DNA of 64,000 nucleotides from Neptuniibacter sp. CAU 1671. Lineage in GTDB: Bacteria; Pseudomonadota; Gammaproteobacteria; Pseudomonadales; Balneatricaceae. The notes beneath the pieces were generated by a model that was not told where the DNA came from, did not search any database, and worked only from the letters and a program-made list of their open reading frames with translations. The position numbers and the translations under genes are program-made. Below are positions 16,400 through 25,888 of the stretch, piece by piece (within the stretch, counting starts at the first letter, position 1; each line of letters opens with the position of its first letter). The stretch spans positions 62,001 through 126,000 of the forward strand of contig NZ_JARHUE010000005.1 of assembly GCF_029222905.1 (NCBI RefSeq). Reading direction: 5' to 3'.

Positions 16400-16420
16400 C
16401 ATATTTTTATTAGTTATATG
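16400..16420. promoter_or_regulatory. Candidate operator upstream of the sulfide-oxidation operon
   Basis: An AT-rich imperfect palindrome, CATAT-N11-ATATG, lies 33 bases before the first gene. Sulfide-oxidation operons of this type are often repressed by ArsR-family persulfide sensors (BigR/SqrR) that bind AT-rich dyads at this position. No regulator gene is adjacent, so the assignment rests on placement only. Confidence 0.3.
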
Positions 16421-16452
16421 CTTATTACTTTAAGTTATCAAAAGGCAACAGC

Positions 16453-17316
16453 ATGAAACCGATTGTCACCACCTTCTTCGATGAACCCACATTCACCTAC
16501 AGTTATGTGGTTCAGGATCCAAACAGTGCGCATTGCGCCATTATCGACTCGGTGCTGGACTTTGATTATGCCAGTGGCACCACGTCAACGGCATCCGCAG
16601 AAGCCATTCTGGCTTATATAGCCGAGCATAACCTGACCGTAGATTGGGTGCTGGAAACCCATGTACATGCAGACCACCTGTCTGCGGCACCCTTTCTGGC
16701 AGAAAAAACCGGAGGCAAATTAGGCATCGGTTTTAATATCACCGTGGTTCAGAACACCTTTGGCAAAGCCTTTAATGCTGGCACTGAATTTGCCCGCGAC
16801 GGCAGCCAGTTTGATGTACTGCTGGCGGATGGCGATGCCATTCAGGTTGGCGATCTGACCGGCAAGGCGATTCACACCCCGGGTCATACCCCTGCCTGCA
16901 TGACCTATGTGTTTGGTGATGCTGCGTTTGTAGGCGACACCCTGTTTATGCCGGACTACGGCACTGCACGGTGTGACTTCCCGGGCGGTGATGCCTCTAC
17001 ACTCTATCAGTCAATTCAAAAAGTGTTTGCCCTGCCCGACGACACACGCCTGTTTATGTGCCACGACTACAAGGCACCGGGCCGCGACACCTATGCTAAC
17101 GAAACCACGGTAGCGGAAGAACGCCTGCACAATATCCATGTTGGCAAAGGCATCAGTGAAGCCGACTTTGTCAAAATGCGTGAGACACGCGATGCCACTC
17201 TGGATATGCCACGCCTGATCCTGCCGTCTGTGCAAGTCAACATGCGGGCAGGGCATATGCCACCGGCAGAAGACAATGGTCAGGTCTACCTGAAGGTACC
17301 CATCAATCTGTTTTAA
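16453..17316 (+). CDS. MBL-fold persulfide dioxygenase (Blh/ETHE1-like)
   Basis: A 287-residue metallo-beta-lactamase-fold enzyme that, by family, oxidises glutathione persulfide to sulfite and glutathione. Metal-site motifs are ETHVHADHLSAAPFLAEKTGG (about residue 74), HTPGHTPACMTYVFGD (about residue 140), the VGDTLF aspartate (about 160), and MCHDYK (about residue 203). The YGTARCDFPGGD segment is characteristic of the ETHE1/Blh group. There is no rhodanese domain on this chain; it sits on the next gene instead. The first gene of a three-gene operon with SQR and SulP. Confidence 0.9.
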   Translation: MKPIVTTFFDEPTFTYSYVVQDPNSAHCAIIDSVLDFDYASGTTSTASAEAILAYIAEHNLTVDWVLETHVHADHLSAAPFLAEKTGGKLGIGFNITVVQNTFGKAFNAGTEFARDGSQFDVLLADGDAIQVGDLTGKAIHTPGHTPACMTYVFGDAAFVGDTLFMPDYGTARCDFPGGDASTLYQSIQKVFALPDDTRLFMCHDYKAPGRDTYANETTVAEERLHNIHVGKGISEADFVKMRETRDATLDMPRLILPSVQVNMRAGHMPPAEDNGQVYLKVPINLF

Positions 17317-17360
17317 GTAGCGGCACACTCAATAACAATAAATCAGCCCGGAGGTTTCCA

Positions 17361-19094
17361 ATGGATGTTCGCCAACTGACGCCCTTTATCAGCGTTTCAC
17401 CTCAACTCACCGCAACCGATATGGGATTGGCGGCAGCAAAGGGTTTTAAAGCGGTGATCTGCAATCGGCCCGAGCATGAAAGCGAGGACCAACCCGCCAT
17501 GGCCGATCTGCGTTCAGCAGCAGAAGCCAATGGGCTGACCTGGCATTTCCTGCCAGTGGTGGCTGGTCAGATCACTGAACAGGACATCAATGACTTCAGC
17601 GCCCTGATGAACCAGATAAAGGGACCTGTACTGGCGTTCTGTCGCACGGGCACCCGCAGCAGCACACTGTGGGCACTTTCTGAAGCCCAACATCTTTCTG
17701 TTGACGCCATTTTGAGCACAACAGCCGCTGCTGGATACGACCTCAGTGCCCAGCGCGAACGCCTTGAGTCCATCCAAACCTCGGCTTCGGAAAAACCCCT
17801 CAAGGTATCGGGTGCGCAACATGATGTGGTCATTGTCGGTGGCGGTGCCGGTGGCCAGGCGGTGGCCAGCAGCCTGTTGAAACGGGCACCCGATCTGGAC
17901 ATTGCCATTATCGAACCCCGCACTGAACACTACTATCAGCCCGGCTGGACGCTGGTGGGCGGTGGTGTTTTTGAACGCCGGGAAACAGTTCGTCCCATGA
18001 GTTCAGTGATGCCGAAGCAGGCCAAGTGGTATCAGGCCGCTACCGCTGGCTTTGCCCCGGAACAACAACAGGTGATTCTGGAAGATGGCGAGCGGATCGG
18101 ATACCGCATTCTGATTGTGGCACCGGGACTCAGCCTGGACTGGGAAGCCATTCCGGGTCTGAAAGAAACCCTCGGCAGTAATGGCGTCACCTCAAACTAT
18201 CACTTCGATCTGGCACCTTATACCTGGGAACTGGTTCAGAGCACGCAAAAAGGCAAAGCACTGTTTACCCAGCCGCCCATGCCGATCAAATGCGCTGGTG
18301 CGCCGCAAAAAGCGATGTATCTGGCCTGCGACCACTGGACGCGCCAGGGCAGAATTCAGGATATCGAGGTTGAGTTCTGCAACGCCGGCGCCGCGCTGTT
18401 TGGTGTCGCGGATTATGTACCCGCACTGATGGAATACATCAAAAAATACAATATTCAACTCAGCTTCCAGCACAATCTGGTCGCTGTAGACGGGGCTGGA
18501 AAAACAGCCCTGTTCAAAGCCACCGATGCCGAAGGCAATGTGTCTGAAATCGAAAAACAGTTCGATATGATGCACGTCTGCCCGCCGCAAAAGGCACCGG
18601 CTTTTATCGCTAACAGCCCACTGGCCGATCAGGCTGGCTGGTTGGACCTGAACCCGGAAACGCTGCAACACAAAAAATATGGCGACATTTTTGGTCTGGG
18701 TGATGCAGGCAACACCCCCAATGCCAAAACAGCCGCGGCGGTTCGCAAGCAAGCTCCGACGGTGGCCGAGAATGTGATTCGCGCTCTTGAGGGCGGCTCA
18801 TCCCGTGCTGTCTATGATGGCTACGGCTCCTGCCCGCTGACCGTGGAACGCGGAAAAATCGTCCTGGCTGAATTCGGCTATGGCGGCAAACTGCTGCCAA
18901 CCTTCCCAACCTGGCTGGTGGAAGGCCGTCAGCCCAGCCGTTTGTCCTGGTTCCTGAAGGAAAAAATGCTGCCCTGGATCTACTGGAACGCCATGCTCAA
19001 AGGGCATGAATGGCTGGCTAAACCTGAAATTCTGTTGCATCAGCCTACGGCACATGAGGCGCAACAGGCGTGTAATTTTGGTGACAAAAAATAA
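17361..19094 (+). CDS. Fusion of a DUF442 sulfurtransferase domain and sulfide:quinone oxidoreductase
   Basis: A 577-residue fusion. Residues 1-110 are a DUF442 (TIGR01244) rhodanese/phosphatase-like domain with the catalytic loop FCRTGTRS (Cys near residue 94). From about residue 152 comes an FAD-dependent SQR: the dinucleotide motif VVIVGGGAGGQAVASSLL, YYQPGWTLVGGG, the redox cysteine in IKCAGAPQKAMYL (about 312), a second in MHVCPPQKAP (about 397), and the FAD motif FGLGDAGNTPNAKT (about 449). The type II SQR reduces quinone with electrons from sulfide. The fusion would hand the sulfane sulfur directly to the sulfurtransferase domain, ahead of the dioxygenase encoded upstream. Confidence 0.92.
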   Translation: MDVRQLTPFISVSPQLTATDMGLAAAKGFKAVICNRPEHESEDQPAMADLRSAAEANGLTWHFLPVVAGQITEQDINDFSALMNQIKGPVLAFCRTGTRSSTLWALSEAQHLSVDAILSTTAAAGYDLSAQRERLESIQTSASEKPLKVSGAQHDVVIVGGGAGGQAVASSLLKRAPDLDIAIIEPRTEHYYQPGWTLVGGGVFERRETVRPMSSVMPKQAKWYQAATAGFAPEQQQVILEDGERIGYRILIVAPGLSLDWEAIPGLKETLGSNGVTSNYHFDLAPYTWELVQSTQKGKALFTQPPMPIKCAGAPQKAMYLACDHWTRQGRIQDIEVEFCNAGAALFGVADYVPALMEYIKKYNIQLSFQHNLVAVDGAGKTALFKATDAEGNVSEIEKQFDMMHVCPPQKAPAFIANSPLADQAGWLDLNPETLQHKKYGDIFGLGDAGNTPNAKTAAAVRKQAPTVAENVIRALEGGSSRAVYDGYGSCPLTVERGKIVLAEFGYGGKLLPTFPTWLVEGRQPSRLSWFLKEKMLPWIYWNAMLKGHEWLAKPEILLHQPTAHEAQQACNFGDKK

Positions 19095-19111
19095 AGGCGC
19101 GCACGGATCAG

Positions 19112-20857
19112 ATGATGAAGCTGCAACGTATTTTCCCCTGTCTGGAATGGGCCCGCACCTATGACCGACCCACGTTGACCAGTGATCTGGTAGCTGCGGC
19201 TATCGTCACCATCATGCTGATCCCGCAGTCACTGGCCTATGCCCTGCTGGCCGGTTTGCCCGCCGAGGTGGGGCTCTATGCCAGCATACTGCCGCTGGTC
19301 GCCTATACCCTGTTTGGCAGTAGCCGGACGCTGGCCGTGGGCCCCGTTGCGGTGGTTTCCTTGATGACCGCTGCCGCGGTAGGCAATCTTGCCTTACAGG
19401 GTACGGCTGAATCTCTGGCTGCAGCCGTCGCACTGGCCTTTCTGTCAGGTGTCATTCTGATTCTGATGGGTATTCTGCGCCTCGGCATGCTGGCCAATTT
19501 TCTGAGTCACCCTGTGATCTCCGGCTTTATAACAGCGTCGGGCATTATCATTGCTGCTTCCCAGCTGAAACACCTTCTGGGGGTGAATACAGGCGGACAT
19601 AATCTGTATGAAATCGTAGTTAATCTGACCGCCGCTATCGATCAGGCCAATCTGACAACACTGGTCATTGGCGTCAGTGCCACGGTATTTCTGTTCTGGG
19701 TCAGAAAACAGCTCAAGCCTTTGCTGACCCGAGTTGGTGTTAAAGCAGGACTGGCGGATATCCTGACCAAAGCAGGCCCTGTCTTTGCGGTTGTGATTAC
19801 CACGCTGGCAACCTGGAGCGGCGGTCTGCAGGATGCGGGCGTAAAAGTGGTTGGCCATATCCCTCAGGGGCTGCCCGGACTTAGTCTGCCAAGTTTTAAT
19901 CCAGATCTGTGGGAACAGCTCTTTATCTCCGCGCTGCTGATCAGCGTGGTTGGCTTTGTGGAAAGTGTCTCCGTTGCACAAACGCTGGCTGCAAAACGTC
20001 GCCAGCGCATTTCGCCTGATCAGGAGCTGATCGGTCTGGGCAGCGCCAATATTGCCAGTTCGCTGTCCGGCGGCTTTCCGGTCACCGGTGGTTTTTCCCG
20101 CTCTGTAGTCAATTTTGATGCCGGGGCAGAAACACCAGCTGCGGGCGCTTTTACTGCAGTGGGCATTGCCATTGCCACCCTGCTGCTGACACCGATGCTG
20201 TTTTTCCTGCCGAAAGCCACGCTGGCAGCCACCATTATTGTTGCGGTGCTGTCACTGGTGGATCTGGGTGCCTTGAAACGGACCTGGGATTATTCACGCA
20301 GTGACTTTGCCGCCATGCTGGCAACCCTGTTGCTGACCCTGATCGAAGGCGTCGAAATTGGCATTATCGCCGGAGTCGGTCTGTCCATCCTGCTGCACCT
20401 CTACCGGACCAGCAAACCCCATAGCGCGATTGTGGGCCGGGTACCCGGCACAGAGCATTTTCGGAATATCGATCGCCATCAGGTGGAAACCGATGAAAGC
20501 CTGCTGACCCTACGGGTGGATGAAAGCCTCTATTTCGCCAACGCCCGCTATCTGGAAGACCTTGTCTATGATCTGGTGGCACGCAATCCTAGCGTCAAAC
20601 ATCTGATACTGATGTGCCCCGCCGTGAACCTGATTGACGCCTCCGCCCTGGAAAGCCTTGAAGCCATTAACCAGCGGCTTTTGGATAGCGGTGTCTGCCT
20701 GCACCTTTCTGAAGTGAAAGGCCCGGTTATGGACCAGCTAAAACGCAGCCATTTCCTTAACGATCTCAGTGGTCAGGTCTATCTGAGCCAGTTTGAAGCC
20801 TGGAACGAGATCCGACAGAGCAATCAGTCCTGTCAACCGAACACTGAAGTCGCCTGA
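19112..20857 (+). CDS. SulP-family anion transporter with STAS domain
   Basis: A 581-residue SLC26/SulP transporter. Membrane helices span about residues 25-435, with family motifs ATIVTIMLIPQSLAYALLAG-type sequence near residue 30, GLYASILPL, and SGGFPVTGGFSRSVVN near residue 315. A cytoplasmic STAS domain (about 455-560) contains VKHLILMCPAVNLIDASALE. It starts 17 bases after the SQR gene and probably exports sulfite or sulfate produced by the operon, or imports sulfate or bicarbonate; direction and substrate cannot be read from the sequence. Confidence 0.9.
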   Translation: MMKLQRIFPCLEWARTYDRPTLTSDLVAAAIVTIMLIPQSLAYALLAGLPAEVGLYASILPLVAYTLFGSSRTLAVGPVAVVSLMTAAAVGNLALQGTAESLAAAVALAFLSGVILILMGILRLGMLANFLSHPVISGFITASGIIIAASQLKHLLGVNTGGHNLYEIVVNLTAAIDQANLTTLVIGVSATVFLFWVRKQLKPLLTRVGVKAGLADILTKAGPVFAVVITTLATWSGGLQDAGVKVVGHIPQGLPGLSLPSFNPDLWEQLFISALLISVVGFVESVSVAQTLAAKRRQRISPDQELIGLGSANIASSLSGGFPVTGGFSRSVVNFDAGAETPAAGAFTAVGIAIATLLLTPMLFFLPKATLAATIIVAVLSLVDLGALKRTWDYSRSDFAAMLATLLLTLIEGVEIGIIAGVGLSILLHLYRTSKPHSAIVGRVPGTEHFRNIDRHQVETDESLLTLRVDESLYFANARYLEDLVYDLVARNPSVKHLILMCPAVNLIDASALESLEAINQRLLDSGVCLHLSEVKGPVMDQLKRSHFLNDLSGQVYLSQFEAWNEIRQSNQSCQPNTEVA

Positions 20858-21166
20858 ATTAAACGCTGCTTTTAAACAGGCAATACCTGATGACCCCATG
20901 CAGGTACCCGTTTCTCACATCCGGTTTATTCAAAAAATCGATCCCAAGCCAGCCTAAGCCCCCTTTCTGCCATTAATTAAAAATTTCATAAAAAACAAAG
21001 CTATCGAAAACACACCTTATTCAGGAAATAAATTTTTTCGTGCAAATTAGAAAAGCTTTACATATCTGTAACTTAATCGAAATTTCAAACAAGCGAGTTA
21101 AAAATCATCCATCGGGTTATAAAAAATACACCTATTATTTATGCAGGTTAACTTGGACACCGATGT
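20858..21166. other. AT-rich intergenic region before the dual-sensor diguanylate cyclase
   Basis: 309 bases without a credible gene. The first 80 bases are of ordinary composition with no clear terminator for sulP. From about 20975 to 21145 the DNA is strongly AT-rich, which fits a promoter or nucleoid-protein binding region for the following gene. I could not pick a convincing -35/-10 pair. Confidence 0.5.
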
Positions 21167-23515
21167 ATGAACGGACATGGCAGAGACAAATTGGGCTATT
21201 TGTCTCTCATTTTTGTGGTTGTTGTCTGCATCATCCCCTTTAATCCGCTCTCTGCAGCAGAGGAAACCGTGCGGCTGCAACTGCTGTGGAAACACCAGTT
21301 CCAGTTTGCGGGTTATTACATAGCGAAAGAGAAAGGGCTGTATACTGAAGCCGGAATCGACGTCCAGTTTCTGGAATTGCCGCCAGGACAGGACCCGGCA
21401 GATATCGTCACCCGAGGGGATGCTGAATTTGGCGTCGGCCGGTCTTCACTGGTGCTGCAAAGAGCCAGGGGTGCGCCTGTTGTCGCCATGCTGGCAGCCT
21501 TTCAGTACTCGCCGCTGATGCTGATGACCCGCGCCGACAGTGATATTAAATCACCGGCTGACCTGGCAGGAAAACGCGTCGAAATCACGCTTGAGGCCCA
21601 ACAGGGTTCCGAAATCATCGCCATGCTCCTGAAATACGGCCTGACCATAGACCAAATTGTGCTGGTGCCACACAGTTTCAGTATAGAAAAGCTGATCAAC
21701 CACCAATCCGATGCCGTGGCATCCTATGTCTCTAACGAACCCTACGCCATGTCCCTTAGAGGCTTTGATGTAAATCAGATCCACCCTCAGGCACATGGCT
21801 TCCCCATGTACTCAGACATTCTTTTTACCTCAGAAAAACTGGCCCGTACCCGTCCGGACCTAGTCCAGCGATTCCGCACGGCCTCTGTTCAGGGCTGGCT
21901 CTATGCCTTTGACAATATCGACGAAACCGTCGCTTTGATTCTGAATAAATACAACCCGCAGGGTCGGACAGCAGATGCCCTGAAGTATGAGGCAGAAAGC
22001 CTGAAACACCTGGCATTTGATGAGCAGGGGTTATTTGGCACCATCAAGCCTGAACGTTTCCAGTCCATGGCCAACGTTTATCGCATTACCGACCAGCTAG
22101 CCGGTGACATTGACCTGTCCGGCTTTATCTTCTGTTGCAACATCAATCCTGAACAAACCCTTCCTATCAGTCTTAAAGAAAGACAATGGCTTGCCAACCT
22201 GCCGGAACTGACTGTCTGCACCGAAAATAATTGGGCACCCTTTGTCAGCGTACCCGATAAGGCACCTGAGGGCATTATTGTTGACTATACCAAAGCAGTT
22301 CTGGATACCCTGGGCCTCAAATATCGCTGGCGCACTGTGGAATACTGGAACCAGGCCCATGCGCGGCTGTTAAGCAAAAACTGTGACCTGCTCAGCGGCA
22401 TCAATAACCGTCTGGACAGCAGTGACCGTATCCTGTTTTCAAAGCCCTATTTCAGCATGCCCATGGTAGCTGCTACCCGCAACGGAGAGGGACTGCAGAG
22501 TCTATCTCTGCGTCAGGGCCGTGTCGGCATCATGGCCCATCATGGCATTGGCCATCTGATCGCCGGCCGCTATCCTGGCCTGACTCTGCGCTCGATCTTT
22601 TCGGTTAAGGATGGCCTGCGTCAGGTCCAGAACAATGAGCTGGATGCCTTTATTGATGCGGAAGCCAGCATCGCCGATACGCAGCGCAAGTTGCATATCA
22701 GTAATCTGGTTATCGATACCAGCATTCAGGATTCATGGGATCTGAGTTTTGCGGCCACACCCAACAACAGCTATCTGATCAGTCTGCTGGATCGCGCCAT
22801 CGGCACGCTGGAACCGAAAGTCCGCAATGACATTGCGGAGCGCTGGCTCCCTCTGAGTTACAAACCCGTCCTATCTTCTGAAACCGTTGAGAGGGGGTTG
22901 CTGTTACTGGGTCTGGTGCTGGCATTTTTTGGTTATCGTTATTACATCGTCCACAAAAACAACCGCATGCTGCAACGTATCGTACACACTGACCCGTTGA
23001 CCAAAACCCAGAATCGCTATGCAATGCAGCAGCAGCTTAAACTTCACCTCAACCTGTCTGCTCGCAATCAGTCACCCTTCACCCTGATTTTCCTGGATAT
23101 CGATAACTTTAAGCAGATCAATGACAAAAACGGCCATGATTTTGGCGACAAAGTACTGATTGCTGTCTGTGAAACAATTAAACAGGGATTACGGGTAACA
23201 GATGAGTTAGGCCGCTGGGGTGGTGAGGAATTTCTCGTCATCCTACCCAATACCGATCTGGATGGCGGGACACAGGTGGCTGAAAAATTACGCCTGCGCC
23301 TGAAACAGAGCACCGATTACCCGTTCGCACTGCCCACCTGCAGTTTTGGGGTCGCTGAATGGCAGCCGGGAGAAAGCCAGGAAAATCTGGTCCAGCGTGC
23401 TGATAACGCACTCTATCAGGCCAAGTATCGTGGCAAAGATATGGTACGACAGGCGCTGTTTCCCATTCCATCCATGCCACGGCCACCCCTGTCGCAAAAG
23501 AAAAAACCTTATTGA
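21167..23515 (+). CDS. Diguanylate cyclase with NMT1-like and SBP_bac_3-like periplasmic sensors
   Basis: A 782-residue signalling protein. A signal sequence (about 1-28, ending SAA) is followed by an NMT1/THI5-like domain (about 30-325; QFQFAGYYIAKEKGLYTEAGIDV), the fold of pyrimidine and aromatic ABC-import binding proteins. A second, type 3 solute-binding domain follows (about 340-560; ENNWAPFVSVPDKAPEGIIVDY). One membrane helix (about 575-593) leads to a GGDEF domain (about 605-765) with an active GGEEF and an upstream RVTD inhibitory site spaced five residues before it. It should make c-di-GMP in response to small periplasmic ligands. Encoded alone, with a terminator at its 3' end. Confidence 0.9.
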   Translation: MNGHGRDKLGYLSLIFVVVVCIIPFNPLSAAEETVRLQLLWKHQFQFAGYYIAKEKGLYTEAGIDVQFLELPPGQDPADIVTRGDAEFGVGRSSLVLQRARGAPVVAMLAAFQYSPLMLMTRADSDIKSPADLAGKRVEITLEAQQGSEIIAMLLKYGLTIDQIVLVPHSFSIEKLINHQSDAVASYVSNEPYAMSLRGFDVNQIHPQAHGFPMYSDILFTSEKLARTRPDLVQRFRTASVQGWLYAFDNIDETVALILNKYNPQGRTADALKYEAESLKHLAFDEQGLFGTIKPERFQSMANVYRITDQLAGDIDLSGFIFCCNINPEQTLPISLKERQWLANLPELTVCTENNWAPFVSVPDKAPEGIIVDYTKAVLDTLGLKYRWRTVEYWNQAHARLLSKNCDLLSGINNRLDSSDRILFSKPYFSMPMVAATRNGEGLQSLSLRQGRVGIMAHHGIGHLIAGRYPGLTLRSIFSVKDGLRQVQNNELDAFIDAEASIADTQRKLHISNLVIDTSIQDSWDLSFAATPNNSYLISLLDRAIGTLEPKVRNDIAERWLPLSYKPVLSSETVERGLLLLGLVLAFFGYRYYIVHKNNRMLQRIVHTDPLTKTQNRYAMQQQLKLHLNLSARNQSPFTLIFLDIDNFKQINDKNGHDFGDKVLIAVCETIKQGLRVTDELGRWGGEEFLVILPNTDLDGGTQVAEKLRLRLKQSTDYPFALPTCSFGVAEWQPGESQENLVQRADNALYQAKYRGKDMVRQALFPIPSMPRPPLSQKKKPY

Positions 23516-23520
23516 GACAC

Positions 23521-23550
23521 AAAAAAACCGCCATAAAGGCGGTTTTTTTT
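23521..23550. terminator. Bidirectional terminator between the GGDEF gene and fba
   Basis: CCGCC and GGCGG arms with loop ATAAA are flanked by seven A on the left and eight T on the right. The hairpin serves the plus-strand GGDEF gene and the convergent minus-strand fba, whose stop is at 23562. Confidence 0.93.
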
Positions 23551-23561
23551 CACGGTGGACG

Positions 23562-24626
23562 TTATACGATTTTGGCGTTCAACTCGCCTTTTTCGTAACG
23601 TACTGCCATATCTTCCAACGCGATCACTTTCAGTTTGTCAGCATTGCCAGCCGTACCGAAGGCCTCATAACGCGCGATACAGATCTCGGTCATCGCATCC
23701 ATGGTTTTCTTCAGGTATTTGCGTGGGTCAAACTCGGCCGGGTTTTCAGCCAGGAAGCGACGGATCGCACCGGTCGATGCCAGACGCAGATCGGTGTCGA
23801 TATTGACCTTACGTACACCGTACTTGATGCCTTCCACAATCTGCTCAACCGGCACACCGTAGGTTTCCGGAATTTCACCACCAAATTCGTTGATGATCGC
23901 CAGCCACTCCTGCGGTACAGAAGAGGAGCCGTGCATCACCAGATGGGTGCCAGGAATACGGTCATGAATCGCTTTAATGCGGTCAATCGCCAGAATATCG
24001 CCTGTCGGTGGACGGGTGAATTTGTAGGCACCATGGCTGGTACCACAGGCAATCGCCAGCGCATCAACACCGGTTTTCTGTACAAAGTCAGCCGCTTCAT
24101 CCGGGTCGGTCAGCATCTGATCGTGGGACAGGGTGCAGTCTGCACCGATACCGTCTTCTTCGCCTGCCTGTCCGGTTTCCAGCGAACCCAGACAACCCAG
24201 CTCGCCTTCTACGGACACGCCACAGGCATGTGCCATTTCAACAGTACGACGGGTCACATCCACATTGTATTCGTAGCTGGACGGGGTCTTACCGTCAGCC
24301 ATCAGCGAGCCATCCATCATCACAGAGGAAAAACCCATAGCGATGGAGCGCTGACATACCGCCGGAGACGTACCGTGGTCCTGATGCATACATACCGGGA
24401 TGTGCGGAAACTCATCAATTGCCGCCAGAATCATATGACGCAGGAAGTTGGAACCCGCGTACTTACGCGCACCGGCAGACGCCTGAACGATCACGGGGGA
24501 GTTGGTTTTATCCGCCGCTTCCATGATGGCACGCATCTGTTCCAGGTTGTTTACGTTGAACGCCGGAATGCCGTAGCCATATTCTGCCGCGTGGTCCAGC
24601 AGCTGACGCATGGAGATTAGAGCCAT
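23562..24626 (-). CDS. fba: Class II fructose-1,6-bisphosphate aldolase
   Basis: Zinc-dependent aldolase that interconverts fructose 1,6-bisphosphate with glyceraldehyde 3-phosphate and dihydroxyacetone phosphate. 354 residues. Motifs: [26 protein letters not shown] at the start, the metal-binding [10 protein letters not shown] (about residue 81), [11 protein letters not shown] (about residue 133), GTSHGAYKF (about 194) and [10 protein letters not shown] (about 227). These fit the class IIB type of gammaproteobacteria and cyanobacteria. The last gene of tkt-epd-pgk-fba, separated from pgk by 72 bases. Confidence 0.97.
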   Translation of the reverse strand: MALISMRQLLDHAAEYGYGIPAFNVNNLEQMRAIMEAADKTNSPVIVQASAGARKYAGSNFLRHMILAAIDEFPHIPVCMHQDHGTSPAVCQRSIAMGFSSVMMDGSLMADGKTPSSYEYNVDVTRRTVEMAHACGVSVEGELGCLGSLETGQAGEEDGIGADCTLSHDQMLTDPDEAADFVQKTGVDALAIACGTSHGAYKFTRPPTGDILAIDRIKAIHDRIPGTHLVMHGSSSVPQEWLAIINEFGGEIPETYGVPVEQIVEGIKYGVRKVNIDTDLRLASTGAIRRFLAENPAEFDPRKYLKKTMDAMTEICIARYEAFGTAGNADKLKVIALEDMAVRYEKGELNAKIV

Positions 24627-24698
24627 TGTGTCACCTATTAATGTTGATTTTTCATGCCTGAAGGCACGGTTATGAGGCTTATAACAAGCCTCACATGA

Positions 24699-25859
24699 TT
24701 AACTGTTTTTCGCTTCCAGAGCCGCCACTGCCGGCAGGGTTTTGCCTTCAACAAACTCAAGGAATGCGCCACCACCGGTGGAAATATAGGACACCTTATC
24801 AGCGATACCGTATTTGTCCACTGCTGCAAGGGTGTCGCCACCACCAGCGATTGAGAACCCCTGGTTCTCGGCAATGGCCAGTGACAGTGCTTTAGTGCCT
24901 TCGCCAAACTGATCAAACTCAAACACGCCCACCGGGCCGTTCCAGATGATAGTGCCGGCATCTTTCAGCAGGGCCGCCAGCGCTGCGGCAGAAGCAGGAC
25001 CGATATCCAGAATCATGTCGTCTTCCGCCACATCGTCTACTGATTTCACGGTTGCTTCAGCTGTTTCAGCAAACTCTTTGGCCACCACCACATCAGTTGG
25101 CATCGGAATGTTCACTTTCGCCATCAGCTCCTGTGCGACTGGAATCAGGTCATGTTCGCACAGAGATTTACCCACTGGCTTACCCGCAGCAGCCAGGAAG
25201 GTGTTGGCAATACCGCCACCTACAATCAGCTGGTCTACCTGATCAGACAGCGCCGTCAGCACTTCCAGTTTAGTGGAGACTTTTGAACCACCCACAATCG
25301 CCGTCAGTGGGCGCGCAGGTTTATCCAGCGCTTTACCCAGTGCTTCCAGTTCACCTGCCAGCAATGGACCGGCACAAGCCACCGGCGCAAAACGGGCAAC
25401 ACCGTGGGTAGATGCCTGAGCACGGTGTGCGGTACCAAAGGCGTCCATTACAAACACATCACACAGCGCAGCATAGGCCTGTGCCAATTCGTCAGTATCT
25501 TTTTTCTCGCCTTTGTTAAAGCGCACGTTTTCCAGCAGCACCAACTCGCCTTCGGCCACATCAACGCCAGCCGAGAAGTCCTTGATCACTTTCACTTCAC
25601 GCCCAAGCAGCCCCGCCAGATGACTGGCCACCGGCGCCATGGAGAACACCTCTTCATATTCGCCTTCGGTTGGACGGCCCAGATGGGACATCACAATCAC
25701 TTTGGCCCCGGCTTTCAGCGCCAGTTCGATGGTGGGCAGTGATGCGCGGATACGTGCATCTGACGTCACAACACCGTTTTTAACCGGTACGTTAAGATCT
25801 TCCCGGATCAGCACGCGTTTGCCAGCCAGATCCAGATCGGTCATTTTCAGTACGCTCAT
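24699..25859 (-). CDS. pgk: Phosphoglycerate kinase
   Basis: Transfers phosphate between 1,3-bisphosphoglycerate and ADP in glycolysis and gluconeogenesis. 386 residues, normal length. The N-terminal signature [16 protein letters not shown] (about residue 14), the substrate-site MSHLGRPTE (about 57), [14 protein letters not shown] (about 108), [13 protein letters not shown] (about 190), the nucleotide site [16 protein letters not shown] (about 310) and [11 protein letters not shown] (about 338) are all intact. It lies 29 bases downstream of epd and is cytoplasmic. Confidence 0.98.
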   Translation of the reverse strand: MSVLKMTDLDLAGKRVLIREDLNVPVKNGVVTSDARIRASLPTIELALKAGAKVIVMSHLGRPTEGEYEEVFSMAPVASHLAGLLGREVKVIKDFSAGVDVAEGELVLLENVRFNKGEKKDTDELAQAYAALCDVFVMDAFGTAHRAQASTHGVARFAPVACAGPLLAGELEALGKALDKPARPLTAIVGGSKVSTKLEVLTALSDQVDQLIVGGGIANTFLAAAGKPVGKSLCEHDLIPVAQELMAKVNIPMPTDVVVAKEFAETAEATVKSVDDVAEDDMILDIGPASAAALAALLKDAGTIIWNGPVGVFEFDQFGEGTKALSLAIAENQGFSIAGGGDTLAAVDKYGIADKVSYISTGGGAFLEFVEGKTLPAVAALEAKNS

Positions 25860-25888
25860 TGATGTGTCCTGCAGTTAGTCAGTAAAAG

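Noticed and set aside
23346-24620. 424-codon plus-strand frame covering fba
   Set aside because: It is the antisense of fba and runs through the terminator and the end of the GGDEF gene; no domain is visible.
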